The notes: generated by a model not told the origin, from the letters alone. DNA of 64,000 nucleotides from Gloeobacter violaceus PCC 7421 (GCF_000011385.1 NC_005125.1:496001-560000); one strand, 5' to 3'; numbered from the stretch's first letter, positions 1-9,527 are shown. A program made the numbers and translations.

Positions 1-1
1 G

Positions 2-880
2 GTCATCGCCGGAGTTGTCAAAGGCGGCACGACCTCGGTGTTTACCTATCTGTCCCAACACCCGGACATTTGTCCTTCGAGTAAGAAGGAAACGTGCTAC
101 TTCTTACCCGTTCGATACGGTGGTGAACCGGCACCCGTTACCGAATATCTTCTCAATTTCAAGCGATACCGGACAGAACGCTACGTGATGGAAGCAACGC
201 CTGGTTATTTTGAAGGAGGGTACAAACTCGCTAGTTTGATGAGACAGCAACTTGGTCAAGCCAGGATTGTCATGATCTTGCGCGAGCCAGTCGAGCGGTT
301 GTTCTCGTTTTATAACTATCAGAAGGCAATGCTCAATATCAGCAAAGATATGATCTTCGATCGTTATATTAAACTGTGCGAGAACATTCCCTACACTGAG
401 GTCTGCAAGCAGACAAATGATCCTTACTGGGGTATTCAAGGCGGCTTCTATGCCAACTACATGAACGACTGGTTTGAAGTCTTTCCCGACTCAATTAGAG
501 TGTTCTTTTTTGATCAAATTAAGCGTGATCCAGCGCTGCTGCTTGCGGAACTCTATGATTGGCTTGGCGTTGAGGCTGTCGTTCCTGAGACCCTCAGGGT
601 GGAGAATAAAACCATCAGCTACAAAGTTGCGTTGCTGCACAAGGCGGCGCTCGCTTTTAATATGAAAGCCGAGCGAGTTTTGCGCTTGTTCCCCGATCTC
701 AAAGACGCCGCTCGCAGGCTATACTTCACCCTCAACGGCCAGCCCTTTGAAGAAAGAATGTCCAGCAGAACGCGCTCCTACCTTGAATCTGTCTATGCAC
801 CCTACAACGAGCGCCTCGCCCATCAGCTTGCAAAGCGTGGATACAGTAATATGCCAACTTGGCTTGTCCCCCCGGCTTGA
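2..880 (+). CDS. Sulfotransferase, 5' end beyond the window
   Basis: Open from the left edge in the frame beginning at base 2, so the true start lies outside the window; 292 codons are visible. The first visible residues form the 5'-phosphosulfate loop of PAPS-dependent sulfotransferases (GVVKGGTTS), followed by a QHPDI segment, and a 3'-phosphate loop is seen at RIVMILREPVERLFSFY. The enzyme would move sulfate from PAPS to a sugar or other acceptor. A second, distinct sulfotransferase follows 95 bp downstream and polysaccharide genes come after it, so sulfation of a surface glycan is the likely role. The acceptor cannot be read from the sequence. Codon use is less GC-rich than in most of the window. 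Confidence 0.88.
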   Translation, partial: VIAGVVKGGTTSVFTYLSQHPDICPSSKKETCYFLPVRYGGEPAPVTEYLLNFKRYRTERYVMEATPGYFEGGYKLASLMRQQLGQARIVMILREPVERLFSFYNYQKAMLNISKDMIFDRYIKLCENIPYTEVCKQTNDPYWGIQGGFYANYMNDWFEVFPDSIRVFFFDQIKRDPALLLAELYDWLGVEAVVPETLRVENKTISYKVALLHKAALAFNMKAERVLRLFPDLKDAARRLYFTLNGQPFEERMSSRTRSYLESVYAPYNERLAHQLAKRGYSNMPTWLVPPA

Positions 881-975
881 TCCAGGGCATCTACACGTTG
901 TTGGCCTCGGTTGAAGGCCGCTGCGCAGAGTGTTGCCTGCCTAATTCCACCCAAGGATTTCACCGGAGAGCATCG

Positions 976-1863
976 ATGAAAAATCCGCCCATTCGCTTGA
1001 TGGTCGCTGGCGCCCACAAGGCCGGCACGACATCGCTAAAAGACTATCTAGGCCAACATCCAGACATCGCCACCCACGATCAAACAGAATATTGCGGCTT
1101 CCTTGCCGATGTACAGTACGCCAAGGGCTACGATGCCACCTTCAGGCAGTACTTCCCGGAAGCGAGCCCAGGGCACTCGACGATCATCGCCAAGTGCATC
1201 GAGGTGATGTACCAGCCGAAGATGGTCCAGCGCCTGTACGAACACAATCCCGACTGCCGGATTGTGCTGTTGCTGCGCCATCCCATCGACCGTGCCTACT
1301 CCGCCTACTGGTACTTGCGCTGCAAGGCCTGGGAAGAGTCGCCTTCCTTCGAGCAAGCTCTGGCGGAGGAGCCCGAGCGGCTGCGCAGCAACAACATCCG
1401 GGTATTCTCGGGAGCCTACCTCAACCGCAGCACTTACTACAAACATTTGGCCAATCTCTACAACACGTTCGGAGAGCACCGCGTCCAAGTCTTCCTGGTG
1501 GACGATTTGAAGAAAGATCCCGCCGCAGTATGCCGCAAGATCTTTGAAGCGGCCGGGGTCGATGGGGCGTTTACACCTTCATTTGAGCGGCGTTCAAACG
1601 CTGCTGCCCTGTCGCGATCGGTGGAACTGACCAAGATGATGACCTCCGACAACGACCATTTCCTCAGGGCGATGATCAGGCCCTTTCTACCTTCAAAGCT
1701 GCGCTACACCATCCGCAAAGCCCTGCTTAGCCTCAATGAGAAACCGTTTACTCCGCCGCCGATGAAACCCGAGACTCGGCAACGCCTTATTGAGTATTTT
1801 CTCCCCCACAACGGCGCCCTCAGTTCGATGCTTGATCGACCGCTGCACAGTTGGAATCGTTGA
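976..1863 (+). CDS. Sulfotransferase family protein
   Basis: A 295-residue PAPS-dependent sulfotransferase. The N-terminus carries the 5'-phosphosulfate-binding loop AGAHKAGTTSL about ten residues in, and RIVLLLRHPIDRAYSAYW matches the 3'-phosphate-binding strand and helix. The ATG at 976 was chosen because a GGAG-type site lies just upstream and it puts the PAPS loop at the usual distance from the N-terminus; the frame is open further upstream. It is only distantly similar to the preceding sulfotransferase, so the pair is not a recent duplication. Probably modifies the same surface polysaccharide or lipid as its neighbours, which is inferred from context only. Confidence 0.88.
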   Translation: MKNPPIRLMVAGAHKAGTTSLKDYLGQHPDIATHDQTEYCGFLADVQYAKGYDATFRQYFPEASPGHSTIIAKCIEVMYQPKMVQRLYEHNPDCRIVLLLRHPIDRAYSAYWYLRCKAWEESPSFEQALAEEPERLRSNNIRVFSGAYLNRSTYYKHLANLYNTFGEHRVQVFLVDDLKKDPAAVCRKIFEAAGVDGAFTPSFERRSNAAALSRSVELTKMMTSDNDHFLRAMIRPFLPSKLRYTIRKALLSLNEKPFTPPPMKPETRQRLIEYFLPHNGALSSMLDRPLHSWNR

Positions 1864-1970
1864 CGATTTGTCCTTGGCTGATTCTGTAGTCCGTGCGCCC
1901 CCGGCAGCTATTGCCGAGGGCGCACTTAACCAATTGCAGGCTGTTGCTTATCATTTCAGGAGTTGTCCGA

Positions 1971-3116
1971 ATGAAAATTGCGTTTTGCGGGACTCGGGGT
2001 CTGCCTGCCAAGTACGGCGGTTTCGAGACCGCTGTGCAGGAAATTACTTCCCGGCTTGCAGCCGACGGCGTCGAGTGTGAAGTGTTTTGTCGCGGGCACA
2101 TGTACAAGCAGCAACCGGCCGCTTACGAGGGACGAACACTCGTTTACGTACCCGGTTCGACCAACCGAAGCCTAGACACGTTTGTCTCCTCTATCCAGAC
2201 GGGTTTGCACCTGCTGTCAAACCGCAAGCAGTACGATTATGTCTTCTGGTTCAACAACGCTAATCTACCGGGCATCTTGATGACCCTCTTTACGGGCATT
2301 CCGATGAGCGTCAATACCGACGGACTCGAATGGCGGCGACCGAAGTGGTCTCTGCCATTTAAGCTCTACTATTTTGGGGCGTCGGCCATCATTGCGAAGC
2401 TATGCAACTTGATTTCGGACTCTCGGGAGTTGAGTATTTATTATCGCAAGCGTTTTGGTGCGAGTTCCGTTTTCATCCCCTATGGTGTGCCGCAATTGCC
2501 GCAGGTGTCCTCCGTACGGGCGGCCGAAATTCTTAAGCAGTACGGCGTGGAGCCGGGCAAGTATTCGCTTCAGATCACCCGCATTGAGGCAGACAATCTG
2601 CCGGTGGAGGCTGCCGAAGGGTTTGTCGATTCAGGTCTGAGCCGGGAAGGATACAAGCATTTGGTGATCGGCTATAGCCACGACACTCCCTACAGTTTGA
2701 GGCTGAAGGAATTGGCTGCCCGCCACGGCGAACATGTTCTGGTTTGTAAAGCGGTTTACGATGCTGATGTGGTGACGGTACTGCGACGCTACTGTGCTCT
2801 TTACATCCACGGAAACTCCGTTGGCGGCACCAATCCCGCCTTGCTTGAAGCGATGCAGCTGTGCCCGCGGGTGCTGGCCATTGACACTCCGTTCAGCCGA
2901 GAGACCCTAGGCGAGTTGGGGGAGTTCTTTACCGTTGGGACGCTCGCCTCCGACTTCCGACGCACCATCGCCGCTTCGGATCACAGCAAGCAACTGCGCC
3001 AGCGCATTGAGCAGTTGTACGATTGGGACGCTGTTGCAGATGCCTACGTGGCTCTGGCCACCGGCAACACGATGGCTGTCAAGCAACCGTCACTGCTCAA
3101 CAGCGGCAAGGTCTAG
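1971..3116 (+). CDS. DUF1972-type glycosyltransferase
   Basis: A 381-residue protein starting MKIAFCGTRGLPAKYGGFE, the hallmark N-terminus of DUF1972 glycosyltransferases found in O-antigen and capsule clusters. The C-terminal half is a GT4-like Rossmann domain with HGNSVGGTNPALLEAM, the usual donor-binding helix region with the E in an NPALLEA context. It should transfer a sugar, often rhamnose or a related deoxyhexose in this family, to a growing glycan at the cytoplasmic membrane. A CAGGAG site lies about ten bases before the ATG. It sits between the sulfotransferases and the rfb operon, which fits a surface-polysaccharide role. Donor and acceptor are unknown. Confidence 0.85.
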   Translation: MKIAFCGTRGLPAKYGGFETAVQEITSRLAADGVECEVFCRGHMYKQQPAAYEGRTLVYVPGSTNRSLDTFVSSIQTGLHLLSNRKQYDYVFWFNNANLPGILMTLFTGIPMSVNTDGLEWRRPKWSLPFKLYYFGASAIIAKLCNLISDSRELSIYYRKRFGASSVFIPYGVPQLPQVSSVRAAEILKQYGVEPGKYSLQITRIEADNLPVEAAEGFVDSGLSREGYKHLVIGYSHDTPYSLRLKELAARHGEHVLVCKAVYDADVVTVLRRYCALYIHGNSVGGTNPALLEAMQLCPRVLAIDTPFSRETLGELGEFFTVGTLASDFRRTIAASDHSKQLRQRIEQLYDWDAVADAYVALATGNTMAVKQPSLLNSGKV

Positions 3117-3174
3117 ATGAGGCTGACTTCCTGCATTGCGGACTTTTCGTCAATAGGTTTGCACTGATACCGAG

Positions 3175-4698
3175 ATGGTGGCAATGGGGAGAGAGACAAA
3201 CACTGTTCGCCCACGGCAGATGGTTGCACCGGCTGCACACACCATCGTCACGCTTTGCTTGGCAGTTTTGCTATTTAGCACTGCCCCCCGGCCGGTGCAA
3301 AGCCAGGTGCTGACGCCCAGAGCGACGGGCAACGAACGCCAGCTTCCTCCCGACTACTTTGGATACAACGGTGCCAACTTCCTTGGAGAAGTAGCCTGGG
3401 ACGATTCCGCCTTGATAAGGGCGTTGGTACCACTCAAACCTGCACTTTTGCGTTATCCGGGAGGAACAGAATCCAATTATTGGAACTGGAAGGTGGGGTG
3501 GTTTGTTACTGGCTTTCCGATGCCCAACTACCTGCGGCAACTGAAGCCTCGCTCGGTACGTCTCGAGAACTTTCAGGCGTCAATTAGGGCAACTGGTGCG
3601 GTTCCGGTTTATGTCCTCAACTTGCTGAGTTCAGATCTCGAAACCCAGCTTGGGTCGCTGCGGGAGGCGAAGGGGCTTGGGTTGCCTGTCAAGTATGTCG
3701 AGCTTGGCAACGAGTTCTATATCGGCAGTGCCGACCACAAGTCCAAGTTTCCGACTGCCGCCGCTTACGCTCAGGAGGCAAACCGCTGGACAGCAGCAAT
3801 CAAGAAAGAGTTTCCCGAAGCAAAAGTGGCTTCTGTGGCTGCTCCTCCTAAGCGCGTTCGCGACCGTCGCTGGCTTGGGTGGAATGCTGATCTGCTGTCG
3901 ACTTTGCAAGGTGGGGACGCCCTGACCCTGCACCATTACTACGGTACGGGTCTTTCCGACCCCTATCGCCGTTCGCAACGCTCCCGATCGTTGCGCTATT
4001 CCGCCACTGAGATCGCCAGCATTCTTGGCACGCCATTTGTGGCCTGGAACGAACTGCGCACAGAGGGCATTGGTTCGCTCCCGGTGGGGCGCGAGATCTG
4101 GATCACCGAGTACAACCTGTTCGATAGAAGCCAGCCGCTGGCTGGCACATGGGTCCACGGTCTGGGTGTGACAGTGACGACGCTGCTGTTTATCGATGAA
4201 CCTAGAATCACCCATGTTCTTTGCCATACGCTACTGGGCAATGCCCTGTTTGCGAGCATCTTCAGCAACGAGCGGGGTTTTCTGGTGCCGACTGATTTTA
4301 CCCGGGCGGCGGCTCCACCCCAGTCGGTTCCCCTCGCACTGACTGCCACCGGCTCGGCGCTGAAACTTGTGGGCGCAGCGCTGGCCGGTAAGACCTTGGG
4401 ACAAAAGCTCGATTTTCCAGGCGCCCCGACCATTCGGGCGGGCAGAGGCGCGGGCTACCCGTCGTTGCTTGGTTGGAGCTTCGGCGACGGCCGCAACCGG
4501 CAAGCGATTGTCGTAAATCTTGCATCCTCAACCCAGCAAATAACCACTGCCGCAGTGATTCCCCAAGGCAGTTTTGAGCAAGTCTCAGGCGATCCGTTGA
4601 CCCTGGTGAGTAGCCCGGCATCTTTGCGCAAAACCTCTGGCGGGATCGCAAAGAACCTTGCTCTGCCGCCCTATTCGATCACTCGGTTCTCCTCTTGA
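3175..4698 (+). CDS. Secreted clan GH-A glycosidase-like protein
   Basis: A protein of 507 residues with a hydrophobic signal segment (roughly residues 22-38, ending near VQSQ) and then a barrel resembling GH51/GH39/GH79 enzymes. LRYPGGTESNYWNW is typical of strand 1 of the arabinofuranosidase/heparanase-type barrel. VELGNEFY holds the Asn-Glu acid/base pair, and EIWITEYNLFD contains a Glu at the nucleophile position. The C-terminal part looks like the beta-sandwich that follows the barrel. Both catalytic glutamates are present, so it is probably active on a sugar polymer outside the cytoplasm. The start is uncertain: Met codons at 3175, 3184 and 3220 are all in frame. Confidence 0.75.
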   Translation: MVAMGRETNTVRPRQMVAPAAHTIVTLCLAVLLFSTAPRPVQSQVLTPRATGNERQLPPDYFGYNGANFLGEVAWDDSALIRALVPLKPALLRYPGGTESNYWNWKVGWFVTGFPMPNYLRQLKPRSVRLENFQASIRATGAVPVYVLNLLSSDLETQLGSLREAKGLGLPVKYVELGNEFYIGSADHKSKFPTAAAYAQEANRWTAAIKKEFPEAKVASVAAPPKRVRDRRWLGWNADLLSTLQGGDALTLHHYYGTGLSDPYRRSQRSRSLRYSATEIASILGTPFVAWNELRTEGIGSLPVGREIWITEYNLFDRSQPLAGTWVHGLGVTVTTLLFIDEPRITHVLCHTLLGNALFASIFSNERGFLVPTDFTRAAAPPQSVPLALTATGSALKLVGAALAGKTLGQKLDFPGAPTIRAGRGAGYPSLLGWSFGDGRNRQAIVVNLASSTQQITTAAVIPQGSFEQVSGDPLTLVSSPASLRKTSGGIAKNLALPPYSITRFSS

Positions 4699-4706
4699 TA
4701 CGCCAG

Positions 4707-5039
4707 TTAAAGCCGTCGAATCCCCCGCCTATCCAGCTCATCTTCAATAGCCAGCATCGAGCGACGACAGTCATCGACCAGTTCGGCCACGGTAACCGCG
4801 CCGTCGGTGATTCTCTGCTCGTTTCCGTAGCGGACGTAGTTCGAAAGGTCTATCTGATGTACTTTTAACAGTCGTTGGAGGGTGGTTGTTCTTAACTTTT
4901 GAAGATAGCCGGGCGGATATGGCGCATCAGAGTGAGCGACCTGCATAGCATCCGACCCGTTCTGGCCAGAGGTTGACCCGAGCGCTCTGAGCAATCTTGA
5001 CCATAACCAACCGGTGCGACTCTTTATCGATTCATGCAT
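4707..5039 (-). CDS. Hypothetical protein
   Basis: A 110-residue frame on the minus strand between two plus-strand genes. I do not recognise a family. The N-terminal half is basic and low in order. The C-terminal half is predicted largely helical, with a YLQKLRTTTLQRLLKVHQID stretch and an acidic LVDDCRRSMLAIEDELDRRG helix. The frame is open to 5096; the ATG at 5039 has an AGG-rich segment about ten bases upstream and was preferred. Coding status rests on length and on the absence of any competing frame, so it should be treated as tentative. Confidence 0.45.
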   Translation of the reverse strand: MHESIKSRTGWLWSRLLRALGSTSGQNGSDAMQVAHSDAPYPPGYLQKLRTTTLQRLLKVHQIDLSNYVRYGNEQRITDGAVTVAELVDDCRRSMLAIEDELDRRGIRRL

Positions 5040-5286
5040 CGCTGAACCTGCCTTAGTGCATCGTTTGTTTGCCTCAAGCCCGCCGCGCTTGTACACACCC
5101 TGCCGGGCAGACTGATTTTAACCCACCCCTCTGGCCGTAATGTTCAGGGAAAACCCTGAAGTTATCAGGCTCGGCCGACACCGACCGGTTTGCCGTCACG
5201 GCAACCTTGCGGGCCAGCACCACGGCACAGTCCCCTGGCTGCGTGTTTTGTCGTCCACTGCCCACCAAAACGTTTTGAGAGAAAAA

Positions 5287-6369
5287 ATGGACAAGCCAAC
5301 GATATTGGTGACCGGCGGCGCTGGATTCATTGGCGCCAACTTCGTTTGCGCCTGGCTTTCGCGGCACAATGGCACCCTTGTCAACCTCGACAAGCTCACC
5401 TACGCCGGCAATCCCGCCAACCTCCATGCCCTTCAGGCCGATCCCCGGCATGTGTTCGTCCGGGGGGACATTTGCGACCCCGAGTTGATTGCACAGTTAC
5501 TGGCGCGTTTCCGTCCACGCTATATCGTCAATTTTGCCGCCGAAAGTCACGTCGATCGCTCCATTCATTCTCCCGATGCCTTTGTGAAAACCAATGTCGA
5601 CGGTGTTTTTTTGCTGCTTGAGGCGGCTTTGCACCACTGGAAGCAATTGACCCAGCCTGAGGTGGAAGATTTCCGATTTTTGCAGGTATCCACCGACGAA
5701 GTGTACGGCTCGCTGTCTGCGGAGGAGTCGGCATTTTCGGAGACGACGCCCTACCGGCCCAACAGCCCCTACGCCGCTTCCAAGGCGGCTGGCGATCATT
5801 TGGTGCGCGCCTACCACCGCACCTACGGATTGCCGGTGCTCACCACCAACTGCTCCAACAACTACGGCCCCTACCAGCATCCCGAGAAACTCATTCCCCT
5901 GATGCTGCTTAACGCCCTGGCCGGCAAAGCGTTGCCTGTCTATGGCGACGGCGCCAACATCCGCGACTGGTTGTTTGTGGAGGATCACTGCCGTGCCATT
6001 GAACGAGTACTCGATTCGGGCACACCCGGCCAGACCTACAATGTCGGCGGCCACAATGAGAAGACCAATCTGGAGGTAATCCGCACGCTGTGCGCAATTC
6101 TCGATCAGGAGCGCCCGCGCTTGGGCAGCGGCAGTTACCGCGAACAGATCCGTTTTGTCGCCGACCGGCCTGGTCACGATCGCCGCTACGCTATCGATGC
6201 AAGCAAGATTGGGCGCGAACTGGGTTGGAAGCCGGTTGAAAGCTTCGAGAGCGGCATTCGCAAAACGGTCCATTGGTATCTCTCGCAACACCGCGACTGG
6301 GTGGAGCAGGTGCTGAGCGGTGATTACAAAGAGTGGTTTGCCATCAACTATCGCGGGAGGACAGCCTGA
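5287..6369 (+). CDS. rfbB: dTDP-glucose 4,6-dehydratase
   Basis: A 360-residue extended SDR that converts dTDP-D-glucose to dTDP-4-keto-6-deoxy-D-glucose in the cytoplasm, the second step toward dTDP-L-rhamnose. The NAD-binding motif TGGAGFIG is at residues 9-16, the family STDEVYG segment with catalytic Asp-Glu follows, and YAASK supplies the catalytic Tyr and Lys. [10 protein letters not shown] and RDWLFVEDH are further RfbB signatures. The ATG at 5287 gives the standard N-terminus. Its stop overlaps the rfbA start by one base (TGATG), so the two are translationally coupled. Confidence 0.96.
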   Translation: MDKPTILVTGGAGFIGANFVCAWLSRHNGTLVNLDKLTYAGNPANLHALQADPRHVFVRGDICDPELIAQLLARFRPRYIVNFAAESHVDRSIHSPDAFVKTNVDGVFLLLEAALHHWKQLTQPEVEDFRFLQVSTDEVYGSLSAEESAFSETTPYRPNSPYAASKAAGDHLVRAYHRTYGLPVLTTNCSNNYGPYQHPEKLIPLMLLNALAGKALPVYGDGANIRDWLFVEDHCRAIERVLDSGTPGQTYNVGGHNEKTNLEVIRTLCAILDQERPRLGSGSYREQIRFVADRPGHDRRYAIDASKIGRELGWKPVESFESGIRKTVHWYLSQHRDWVEQVLSGDYKEWFAINYRGRTA

Positions 6370-7244
6370 TGAAGGGGATCATATTGGCTGGGGGCAAGGG
6401 CACGCGGCTCTACCCCCTCACCCTGGGGGTCAGCAAACAACTGCTGCCCGTCTACGACAAACCGATGATCTACTACCCGCTGGCCACCCTGATGCTCGCC
6501 GGCATCCGCGAGGTGCTGCTCATCTCCACCCCCCGCGACCTGCCCGCCTACCAAGAACTGCTCGGCGACGGCTCGCGCTACGGCATCGAGATCCGCTACT
6601 GCGTCCAGCCGAGCCCCGACGGCCTCGCCCAGGCCTTCGTCCTCGGACGCGAGTTTTTGGAGGGCGGCCCGGCCTGTCTGATCTTGGGCGACAACATCTT
6701 CTATGGCTACGGCCTGGGCGAAATGCTTCAAAAAGCGGCCACCCGCACGTTCGGCTCGACGATCTTTGCCTACCGCGTCTCGGACCCAGAGCGCTACGGG
6801 GTGGTGGAGTACGACGAGCAAGGGCGGGTGCTGTCGATCGACGAGAAGCCCAAAGCGCCGAAATCCAACTACGCGGTGGTCGGTCTGTATTTTTACGACG
6901 CACAGATAAGCGAGATCGCCGCGGGGGTGAAGCCCTCGGCGCGGGGGGAACTGGAGATCACCGACGTCAACAACGCCTACCTGGAGCGGGGGTTGTTGCG
7001 GGTGGAGCGTCTCGGTCGGGGGATGGCGTGGCTGGACACCGGCACGCACGAGTCGCTGTTGCAGGCGTCGAATTTTATCGAGACGATCGAGAAGCGGCAG
7101 GGTCTGAAGGTGGCGTGTCTGGAGGAGATCGCCTACCAGATGGGTCACATCGGTGTCGAGGCGGTGCTGGAGCAGGCGGGGCGGCTGGGCAAGACCGAGT
7201 ACGGCCAGTACCTCAGAAACCTCGTCGAAAGGGGAAACCGGTGA
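6369..7244 (+). CDS. rfbA: Glucose-1-phosphate thymidylyltransferase
   Basis: A 291-residue enzyme that makes dTDP-glucose from dTTP and glucose-1-phosphate, the first step of the dTDP-rhamnose route. The nucleotide loop [13 protein letters not shown] is at the N-terminus, followed by [25 protein letters not shown] holds the metal-binding Asp, and [12 protein letters not shown] and [10 protein letters not shown] are diagnostic of RmlA. It is the second gene of the operon, with one base shared with rfbB and one base before rfbC. Third codon positions change from C-rich in the first half to G-rich in the second half, reported separately as a finding. Confidence 0.96.
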   Translation: MKGIILAGGKGTRLYPLTLGVSKQLLPVYDKPMIYYPLATLMLAGIREVLLISTPRDLPAYQELLGDGSRYGIEIRYCVQPSPDGLAQAFVLGREFLEGGPACLILGDNIFYGYGLGEMLQKAATRTFGSTIFAYRVSDPERYGVVEYDEQGRVLSIDEKPKAPKSNYAVVGLYFYDAQISEIAAGVKPSARGELEITDVNNAYLERGLLRVERLGRGMAWLDTGTHESLLQASNFIETIEKRQGLKVACLEEIAYQMGHIGVEAVLEQAGRLGKTEYGQYLRNLVERGNR

Positions 7245-7245
7245 G

Positions 7246-7800
7246 ATGCGCTTTATCGCGACTGCCCTGCCCGGTGTGGTCGTGATTGAACCGGCCGTTT
7301 ACGAGCAAAGCTGCGGGTATTTTTTTGAAAGCTATCAGCGACAAAAGTTTGCAGCGGCGGGCATTTCCGTCAGCTTCGTACAGGAGTATCGCTCGCGATC
7401 AGCCCAAGGCACCCTTCGCGGCCTGCACTACCAACTGCACCGTCCCCAAGCCAGGCTATACACGGCGTTGCACGGTGAGCTTTTCGCCGTGGCTATCGAT
7501 GTCCGCAAGGGTTCACCGAGTTTTGGTCAATCGGCTGGAGTGCTGTTATCCGCAGCCAACAAACAGCAATTGTTTGTCCCGCGTGGGTTCGCCCATGGCC
7601 TGCTGGTGCTGTCGCAGAAGGCTGAATTTATGTACAAGTGCGATGAATTTTTCTATCCCCAAGACGAGCGGGGGGTGCTCTGGAGCGATCCCGCCTTGGG
7701 AATTGCCTGGCGCATCGAGGAGCCGGTTCTCTCGGCGCGTGACCGTTGCAACCTGCCTCTGTCGCGCATCGATCCGCTCGATTTGCCCACTTATCCGTAA
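7246..7800 (+). CDS. rfbC: dTDP-4-dehydrorhamnose 3,5-epimerase
   Basis: A 184-residue cupin epimerase converting dTDP-4-keto-6-deoxyglucose to dTDP-4-keto-L-rhamnose. GTLRGLHYQ carries the catalytic His (residue 61), and FVPRGFAHGLLVLS and the FFYPQDERGVLWSDP segment are typical of RmlC. The ATG follows the rfbA stop by one base, with GGGGAAACCGG upstream serving as a weak ribosome-binding site. The reductase rfbD, which would complete dTDP-L-rhamnose synthesis, is not beside it, so the final sugar made here is not certain. Confidence 0.94.
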   Translation: MRFIATALPGVVVIEPAVYEQSCGYFFESYQRQKFAAAGISVSFVQEYRSRSAQGTLRGLHYQLHRPQARLYTALHGELFAVAIDVRKGSPSFGQSAGVLLSAANKQQLFVPRGFAHGLLVLSQKAEFMYKCDEFFYPQDERGVLWSDPALGIAWRIEEPVLSARDRCNLPLSRIDPLDLPTYP

Positions 7801-7870
7801 GGCCCTGGGATGCGGTTCCAGCCACGCCGAAGGCCACCGACCGTCAAACTATCCGATTGGAGCAAACCGA

Positions 7871-8854
7871 ATGAAAGCATTTGTGCTCGCCGCCGGCAAA
7901 GGCACCCGCCTGCGCCCCTTCACCGACGCCCTCCCTAAACCCCTGATGCCCGTCGTCAACAAACCGGTCATGACCCACATCTTGGCCCTGTGCCGCAAAC
8001 ACGGCTTCGACCAGATCGTCGCCAACCTCCACTACCGCGGTGAAAAAATCGCCGAGCGCTTCGCGGACGGACACCGCCACGGCGTCGAGCTGCGCTACTC
8101 CTGGGAAGAACAACTCCTCGGCACCGCCGGCGGCGTGCGCAGGCAGGCGGACTTTTTGGCCGGCGACGCCTTTTTGGTTATCTCCGGCGACGTGATGACC
8201 GATTTGGACCTGGGCGCCCTGGTGCGCTTCCACAAGCAATCCGGCGCCGTCGCCACCATGGCCGTCAAAGAAGTCGGCGACCCGAGCCGCTTCGGCGTCG
8301 TCCTCACCGACCCCGACGGCCGCGTCGAGAGCTTTCAAGAAAAGCCCGCCAAGGGCAGCGAGCGCTCGCGTCTGGCGAACACGGGCATCTACGTGCTGGA
8401 GCCTGAGGTGTTCGAGCACATCCCCGAGGCGGCCTTTTTCGATTTCGGCAACGACCTGTTTCCGCTGCTGGTCTCTAAGGGAGCACCGGTATATGCAATG
8501 CGCACGGGGGCGTACTGGTCGGATGTCGGGACGCTCTCGCAGTATCTGTACACGCACTGGGAGTTGTTGACCCATCCCGAATTGAAGCAGCGGGTGGGGG
8601 CGAACACGGTGGTCGAGTCCGGGGCGGTGGTCTCCGAACAGGCTCTGATCGGTTCCGGGTGCACGATCGAGAAGGGTGCGCGGGTACTGGGGTACAGCTG
8701 CGTGAGCGACGGGTGCACGATCCGCGCGGGCAGCGTGGTGGTGGACAGCGTGGTGTGGACGAGCGCGCGGTGGGGCCACAAGCTCAAGGGCGACCTGGTG
8801 CGTTCGATCTGGGGCGACGGGATGCAGGTCTCACTCGGACTGCCCAATCTCTAG
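7871..8854 (+). CDS. Sugar-phosphate nucleotidyltransferase (GDP-mannose pyrophosphorylase-like)
   Basis: A 327-residue enzyme with a nucleotidyltransferase domain (FVLAAGKGTRLRPFTD, then LPKPLMPVVNKP) and FLVISGDVMTDLD supplying the metal-binding Asp. The C-terminal 80 residues form hexapeptide-type repeats (GANTVVESGAVV, GSGCTIEKGARVL), which build a left-handed beta-helix. This layout is typical of mannose-1-phosphate guanylyltransferase-like or glucose-1-phosphate nucleotidyltransferase enzymes; substrate choice cannot be read safely. It ends the rfb operon, 70 bp after rfbC, with a terminator 50 bp beyond. It shows the same intragenic C-to-G third-position shift as rfbA. Confidence 0.85.
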   Translation: MKAFVLAAGKGTRLRPFTDALPKPLMPVVNKPVMTHILALCRKHGFDQIVANLHYRGEKIAERFADGHRHGVELRYSWEEQLLGTAGGVRRQADFLAGDAFLVISGDVMTDLDLGALVRFHKQSGAVATMAVKEVGDPSRFGVVLTDPDGRVESFQEKPAKGSERSRLANTGIYVLEPEVFEHIPEAAFFDFGNDLFPLLVSKGAPVYAMRTGAYWSDVGTLSQYLYTHWELLTHPELKQRVGANTVVESGAVVSEQALIGSGCTIEKGARVLGYSCVSDGCTIRAGSVVVDSVVWTSARWGHKLKGDLVRSIWGDGMQVSLGLPNL

Positions 8855-8904
8855 GAAGATGCATGGCCACCGCAGTGCCGTCGCCTGTGAACGGCCAGTA
8901 TCAG

Positions 8905-8935
8905 GGCTCCGGGATTTCTCGGAGCCAGAATTTTT
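8905..8935 (+). terminator. Rho-independent terminator of the rfb operon
   Basis: A seven-base stem (GGCTCCG paired with CGGAGCC, loop of eight bases) is followed after four bases by TTTTT. It lies 50 bp past the last gene of the rfb operon and in its direction, so it is a convincing intrinsic terminator. Confidence 0.85.
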
Positions 8936-9140
8936 GTGTGACGCTTCAGACAGTAAAGATTCGATGACAACCAACACAAATACTCGGTCATAGAGTTGTT
9001 CTTTCACCTTCAAATGGTTCGTCCATATAGAGTTGAAAGAAACACTTGATAAGTGATCTATCGGCTTAACACATAAGCCCAACTGCGGTTCAGTGTGATA
9101 AGCAAACTGCTTCGATTTCCCGTTGATCAGGAGAACTTCC

Positions 9141-9524
9141 ATGGACGACTGGCGCTTTCGTTTTTTGCTGGAATGCGTTCCCCATATTGTCTGGACGTCG
9201 AGTCCGGAAGGATATCTAGAATGCTGCAATCAGTACTGCCTGGAGTACACGGGTTCGAGCCTGGAGCAATTGCAGGGCTGCGGCTGGCAGCACGCTGTGC
9301 ATCCGGAGGATTTGCCCCTGCTGTTGCGCCGCTCGCTGCAGTCGCTGCGCAGCGGTGAAGCTTATGAAGTGGAATATCGCCTGAGGTGTTCCTCCGACGG
9401 CACCTACCGCTGGCACCTTGGTAAAGCGATGCCCATCCACGACGGCGACGGCCAGGTGTTGCGCTGGTTTGGCACCTGCACGGACGTACACAGTTATAAA
9501 CTGGCAGGCCAACGCGAGTTGTAA
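9141..9524 (+). CDS. Stand-alone PAS (PAS_3-type) sensor protein
   Basis: A 127-residue protein that is essentially one PAS domain. It begins with the WRFRFLLECVPHIVWTS helix and strand, has YTGSSLEQLQGCGWQHAVHPED, the typical PAS_3 'W...VHPDD' region, and ends with the PAC-like YEVEYRLRCSSDGTYRWHLG and RWFGTCTDVH strands. No kinase, GGDEF or other output domain is fused. A CAGGAG site precedes the ATG at 9141. The cytoplasmic ligand or cofactor is unknown. It is convergent with nadK, the two stops being only a few bases apart, and there is no partner gene beside it. Confidence 0.85.
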   Translation: MDDWRFRFLLECVPHIVWTSSPEGYLECCNQYCLEYTGSSLEQLQGCGWQHAVHPEDLPLLLRRSLQSLRSGEAYEVEYRLRCSSDGTYRWHLGKAMPIHDGDGQVLRWFGTCTDVHSYKLAGQREL

Positions 9525-9527
9525 GAC

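Noticed and set aside
1048-1488. A 146-codon minus-strand frame opposite the second sulfotransferase
   Set aside because: It is the mirror frame of a gene with clear PAPS motifs; it has no recognisable domain and no upstream signals.
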